Origin: Mucilaginibacter sp. KACC 22773
GTDB lineage: Bacteria; Bacteroidota; Bacteroidia; Sphingobacteriales; Sphingobacteriaceae
Direction of reading: 5' to 3'
Assembly: GCF_028736215.1 (NCBI RefSeq)
Contig: NZ_CP117883.1
Span: 2,728,001 to 2,792,000 of the forward strand
DNA: 64,000 bases
Part shown: one piece after another, positions 61,401-64,000 of the stretch
Layout of the letters: the number at the start of each line of letters is the position of its first letter
Position numbering within the stretch: position 1 is the first letter of the stretch
Program-made: the position numbers and the translations under genes
The notes under the pieces: generated by a model
Database searches by the model: none
Told to the model about the DNA's origin: nothing
The model's input: the letters and a program-made list of their open reading frames with translations, nothing else

Positions 61401-64000
61401 TTTCACAAACCATAGATGTCGTGATTCCAGCACCTCCAAAAGCAAATACTAACCCCGCGCCGGGCAATAGCACTGGAATTGTTTTACAGAATCCCGGAGT
61501 TGTTTTTAATCCCGGACGAATTATCAACCCGATATTTAATCCCGGCGATAACATAGCAAAGCTTAACCAGCTTAATGCCAATATTTTTACCACCCGTAGT
61601 ATCCAGGCGTCAATTAACCGGGGATTTGTTTATAAAACAAGCATGTTTGGTTTTGCAGGGCCAACAATAGCAAGCACCGCATCACCGGCAATAAGCGATG
61701 TAAAACAGGTAACAAATGCGCTGGTACTTAATAATACACCCGGTGCTGCCGGAAGTATATTCGCCAATAACCCGATAATTAACAGCCCTGTTACCGATAG
61801 GAACATTATCAACAATGTTCAAATGAGGGCCTCGGCTATCCAATTTGCCGACCTTTATTCAAAAAATCTTCACAATAACCCGCTGGTTCAATCGGCCGTG
61901 CGCACTATTGATATGGGTGATTGCGGTAACCTGGTACGTCGTACGGGCCGGGTGAGGTTTAAAATTTCAGACCCGAATGGCGTGCCGGTAAACAATGCTA
62001 CCATTGCCCTGTTTGATACATCGCACGTAGCACAAAATGGCGAATGGTTTTACGAGGGTTTTGGTGGCCACGCCAAAGTAAGCGTAATGCCGCCAAGTGG
62101 ATCGGACCTTGTGGCTGTTGAGCAGACGGTAAACGTGATTGAGGATGGTACCGAAGTTACCCAGGTTATTAAGCTTGTAAAAGGTACAATGGTTAGCGGG
62201 GTTGTTGCCGCGGCTGGGCACAACATAAGCGGTGCTGTTATTGAAGTTGAAGGCCAGCCATACCTTAACACCCTTACCGGGGCCGACGGCCGTTACCAGA
62301 TCAGCCTGCCTCCCACAGATACCAATCTTCTCCCCGGAAGTATTAGTCTTAAAGCATCAAAATCTGGTTTTATATCATTAGCCAAAAATGTGATAGTTGG
62401 CGTTTCGCCATTGACCGTTGATTTTACGCTTGGCGACGGCGGCGGTAAAAACATCAGCAGTTTATTGGGTTTCCCGGTGGCACTTGATCAAATGATACCC
62501 GATGGAGCCAATGCCTACCGGGTGAGTGGTGCCTTCAATGATCTTACTCCGCTTTTTCCGGCATTGAGCAGCCATGATAAAATAGCGCTGAAGTTTACCA
62601 ATGTACGGGTTACGTTTGATGCATCAAACAACCCGATACCAGAGGGAAATAAGGTACAAACCGATGAGACGCAACTCTCGCTCAAGGTATTTAACTTTTT
62701 ACCGCTAATACTTAAGCCTGATGGAGAAACCCTGGTTGTTACCGGTACAACAGGTGGTAAAGGAGAGATAAAGGGCAAGCTGCAGTTAGATATGACCGAT
62801 GTAACAAACAGCCGGGGTTACCTGCTGGCCAAAAGTTACATACCGCAGTTAATACCAGATAACACCTCATCGCCCGAGGTACCTGTTTTTAGCTCGGGCG
62901 GGGTGCCATCTGCATTAACCAAACTGAAGTTTACGGGACCAGATGCCGACATGACGGATTGGGAAGCCGAGGTATACGGCTTTAAAGCGAAAATAGCTTT
63001 TGCCGACAGTTATGTTGATCAGCAAGGCATTCACCTGCAAGGATCGGTAAGTACACCCGACCTGGGCGTTATAAAAACCATCAACTTAAAAATTGAAGAT
63101 TTTGTGCTGAACCCGCAGTTACAGATCAGCAAATTAAAAATAGTAGCTACCGATCTGCCCAAACTATCTATCGGTAGCTGGGAAGCTTCGTTGGCCTCGC
63201 TGGTGTTTACTGAAGACGGCTTTAATTTTGGCGGCAGCATTACCGTGCAAATTCCAAAGTCCGTACCATCTACAGTGAGCTTTTCAGACCTGCGGGTTGG
63301 TAAGGATATTTTTTACGGCGGCAGCTTCAAAATCCCCGATGAGGGTTTAAACCTGCTGAATGTGGTAAAACTGATGCCGGGTAGTACGCCACTTAGCTTT
63401 GGTAAGGCTCCGGGCTCATCAGCCTATAAACTGGCCGGATCGGGCAAGATTAAGTTTGATACGTTTATCACTAAAGAGATCAACCTTCCGGTTTTTGAAA
63501 TACAAACCGACGGACGGTTTATGATAGATGCGCCGACAGATTTCTCGGCCGATTTCGCCTTTGCCCAATTTAAAGTGCAAAGCATCCAGTTCAACACTAC
63601 CGACCAAATTCCTTTTATCGGCGTGCAGGGTGAATTTACAGTAGATGTGCCAATGGTTAAATTCACGGCAGGTGATATCCGCTTTAAAGCTAAAGCAGGC
63701 GGTGGGGTAGAGGCTTCGGTAAGTAAGCTTGGTGCCACAATCGATATCCCGGTAATGAAATCAGAGATCCAGGTGGGTATCAAGGATAATGGTTTTGACG
63801 GCGCGGGATCATTATCAATACCGGGCACTCCTATAAATGCCTCGATTGATTTTCATTACTATAAAGTAACCGGGGGTATTGATGTAGGGGCAGCCTTTAG
63901 TATGGGCACCGTAATACCTGTTGGGGTTATTACTATTGAGCGTGTAGGCGGCGGTTTCAATTACAATAGCGCGGAGAAGAAATTTAAGATAGATATAAAC
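58439..64000 (+). CDS. Giant secreted multidomain protein (TANFOR-like), 3' end outside window
   Basis: An uninterrupted frame of 1,854 codons running off the window. A signal peptide (about 1-20, LKA-Q) is followed by an N-terminal domain (about 22-150) resembling the TANFOR domain (VSVSIQILPPYPRKITDY, GTVTGDNGVILAVKPNYKSPAAIELDPGQ), a fibronectin-like domain (about 155-285), proline/asparagine-rich linkers, and at least two carboxypeptidase-like beta-sandwiches (about 930-1000 and 1240-1330). From about 1500 onward come repeated long beta-strand segments. Such proteins occur in Bacteroidota next to a barrel gene; the function is unknown. Any type IX sorting domain would lie beyond the window. 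Confidence 0.78.
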   Translation, partial: MKKLLLFLLICVAWQPLKAQVSVSIQILPPYPRKITDYSSQPQLMVIAVTNVSSKRQRIQLRGTVTGDNGVILAVKPNYKSPAAIELDPGQTRSFNGNDISKFFDYTQVKYSGITRSDFINKNGLPEGSYRFCVQAFDYDTNAPISPDEPVGCSNTFIISSLEPPTIITPMEDAQLSAAAGQIVLMQWSTPPGTSPQIMSSVRYKLRMVEVIGDRNPSNALMSATQPYFFEKEVTGNSYIYNAADPQLTPGRRYAMLVEAFDPFNNTPFRNKGRSEVRSFIYGGPPIVKIDTLKAKEEAKQKAQSVQYATNTIKGKLLWAFKKTEPQYFGSAPVSGVSAAIPVPSNTNGKATAQPIVLTGAPIPGLASRPISGLRIPVFNAPNVLNDSRIAAAAQVDPTLIPYVPVQTTAGLGAGAVMTTTGGTNLSYNEDAIVVDSATERYALPNTDIVIKGLVDPNWKTTNGFSTTTAVTQSTNYTSDFSYLGMYSFPASSFVNSMFDFSFGFHYNLDPPPVEELIATSKTDGGGNFAIDFTHPSYMGLAKYTKLIISITSENFEQKTVEIPISKLDSTGMRDIGQVLLLARTLRYTPKLTLDDVADASQEDKIAVVHIYRNKIDFENEPYLYQEGNIPFESKHAVTINGRSVVEVSVDSVKMGTGGGTLKYGKLFYGGRFLVVIESHNQRFDGKTTDLEAHNLYLASNQVLNVKADYRLTATPAYVFGEVRMSLPTGFVPVTGAIVKVEYNTDDLLNPGPPPLAGSVVDYLKREGSKIALVTGGNNNQVPIASGLIARPLILNSLSISGGRLNGPATIRPVPAVVTAPLAPTPISNTVASDVNKLNLVAQSVLSQVDELNLVKVLSADYGPYSAKTDSLGRFTISNLPQLKDGRNFKVKLIKVSSEFQDLEVTPDTVQTFQALAKGSNREVIFSIKPDIVSVVGRAVSSTKQAIPNARLHFVNSTVYFNSGEDGLFQTSYYQGNHKLMIEKEGYISQTIDVVIPAPPKANTNPAPGNSTGIVLQNPGVVFNPGRIINPIFNPGDNIAKLNQLNANIFTTRSIQASINRGFVYKTSMFGFAGPTIASTASPAISDVKQVTNALVLNNTPGAAGSIFANNPIINSPVTDRNIINNVQMRASAIQFADLYSKNLHNNPLVQSAVRTIDMGDCGNLVRRTGRVRFKISDPNGVPVNNATIALFDTSHVAQNGEWFYEGFGGHAKVSVMPPSGSDLVAVEQTVNVIEDGTEVTQVIKLVKGTMVSGVVAAAGHNISGAVIEVEGQPYLNTLTGADGRYQISLPPTDTNLLPGSISLKASKSGFISLAKNVIVGVSPLTVDFTLGDGGGKNISSLLGFPVALDQMIPDGANAYRVSGAFNDLTPLFPALSSHDKIALKFTNVRVTFDASNNPIPEGNKVQTDETQLSLKVFNFLPLILKPDGETLVVTGTTGGKGEIKGKLQLDMTDVTNSRGYLLAKSYIPQLIPDNTSSPEVPVFSSGGVPSALTKLKFTGPDADMTDWEAEVYGFKAKIAFADSYVDQQGIHLQGSVSTPDLGVIKTINLKIEDFVLNPQLQISKLKIVATDLPKLSIGSWEASLASLVFTEDGFNFGGSITVQIPKSVPSTVSFSDLRVGKDIFYGGSFKIPDEGLNLLNVVKLMPGSTPLSFGKAPGSSAYKLAGSGKIKFDTFITKEINLPVFEIQTDGRFMIDAPTDFSADFAFAQFKVQSIQFNTTDQIPFIGVQGEFTVDVPMVKFTAGDIRFKAKAGGGVEASVSKLGATIDIPVMKSEIQVGIKDNGFDGAGSLSIPGTPINASIDFHYYKVTGGIDVGAAFSMGTVIPVGVITIERVGGGFNYNSAEKKFKIDIN

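Noticed and set aside
1..64000. CRISPR arrays, tRNA or rRNA genes, insertion sequences, prophage
   Set aside because: I looked for regular repeat-spacer runs, tRNA-like cloverleaf ends and transposase or integrase frames and saw none.

Overview
The window is chromosomal DNA from a member of the Bacteroidota, most likely a soil or plant-associated Sphingobacteriaceae such as Mucilaginibacter or Pedobacter (inference). The evidence is a SusC/SusD pair under an ECF sigma/FecR switch, many PAS-rich histidine kinases, CbpA/CbpM, DUF2851, an RND pump fused to its own outer-membrane channel, and promoters with the Bacteroidota -7 box TAnnTTTG. I see no rRNA, tRNA, CRISPR array, transposase or phage gene.

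Positions 1-9,250: the 3' end of an RNase Z gene, a metallo-beta-lactamase-fold hydrolase, a HAD phosphatase, a DUF6438-like secreted protein, two orphan PAS sensor kinases, a DUF2383-type four-helix protein and small unknowns. Positions 9,250-17,050: a tight kaiC-kaiB-kaiB-kinase operon (a clock-like module with no kaiA in view), an enoyl-CoA hydratase-like protein and a large membrane PAS protein that ends in a phospho-acceptor helix but has no ATPase domain. Positions 17,100-26,600: housekeeping and accessory genes, namely a membrane MutS-like ATPase, cbpA-cbpM, a cupin, a GNAT acetyltransferase, a chloramphenicol acetyltransferase gene broken by an in-frame stop, a second HAD phosphatase, DUF1493-like, PspC-like and DUF2851 proteins, and an MHS-type MFS transporter.

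Positions 26,800-36,300: an accessory block headed by a Crp/Fnr regulator. Two promoters in it, for an SDR operon and for a metal-efflux operon, carry FNR-like half-sites at the same distance from the -7 box. This suggests a local regulon. Between them lies a scar where a universal stress protein gene is joined to the tail of a GH130 gene. Positions 36,800-51,100: an ECF sigma/FecR/SusC/SusD locus with DUF4843 and PKD-like lipoproteins, two tandem HETGH putative zinc peptidases, a TlpA-like thioredoxin and a trypsin/PDZ protease. It has no glycosidase, which points to protein or peptide use rather than glycan use.

Positions 51,200-55,000: two AraC/SDR pairs in mirror orientation. Positions 55,480-64,000: a small lipoprotein, two tiny membrane proteins, an outer-membrane barrel and a giant secreted protein (at least 1,854 residues) that runs off the window. 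The barrel plus giant protein is the least explained part of the window. The KaiC/KaiB module and the shared Crp/Fnr promoter geometry are the most testable regulatory observations.
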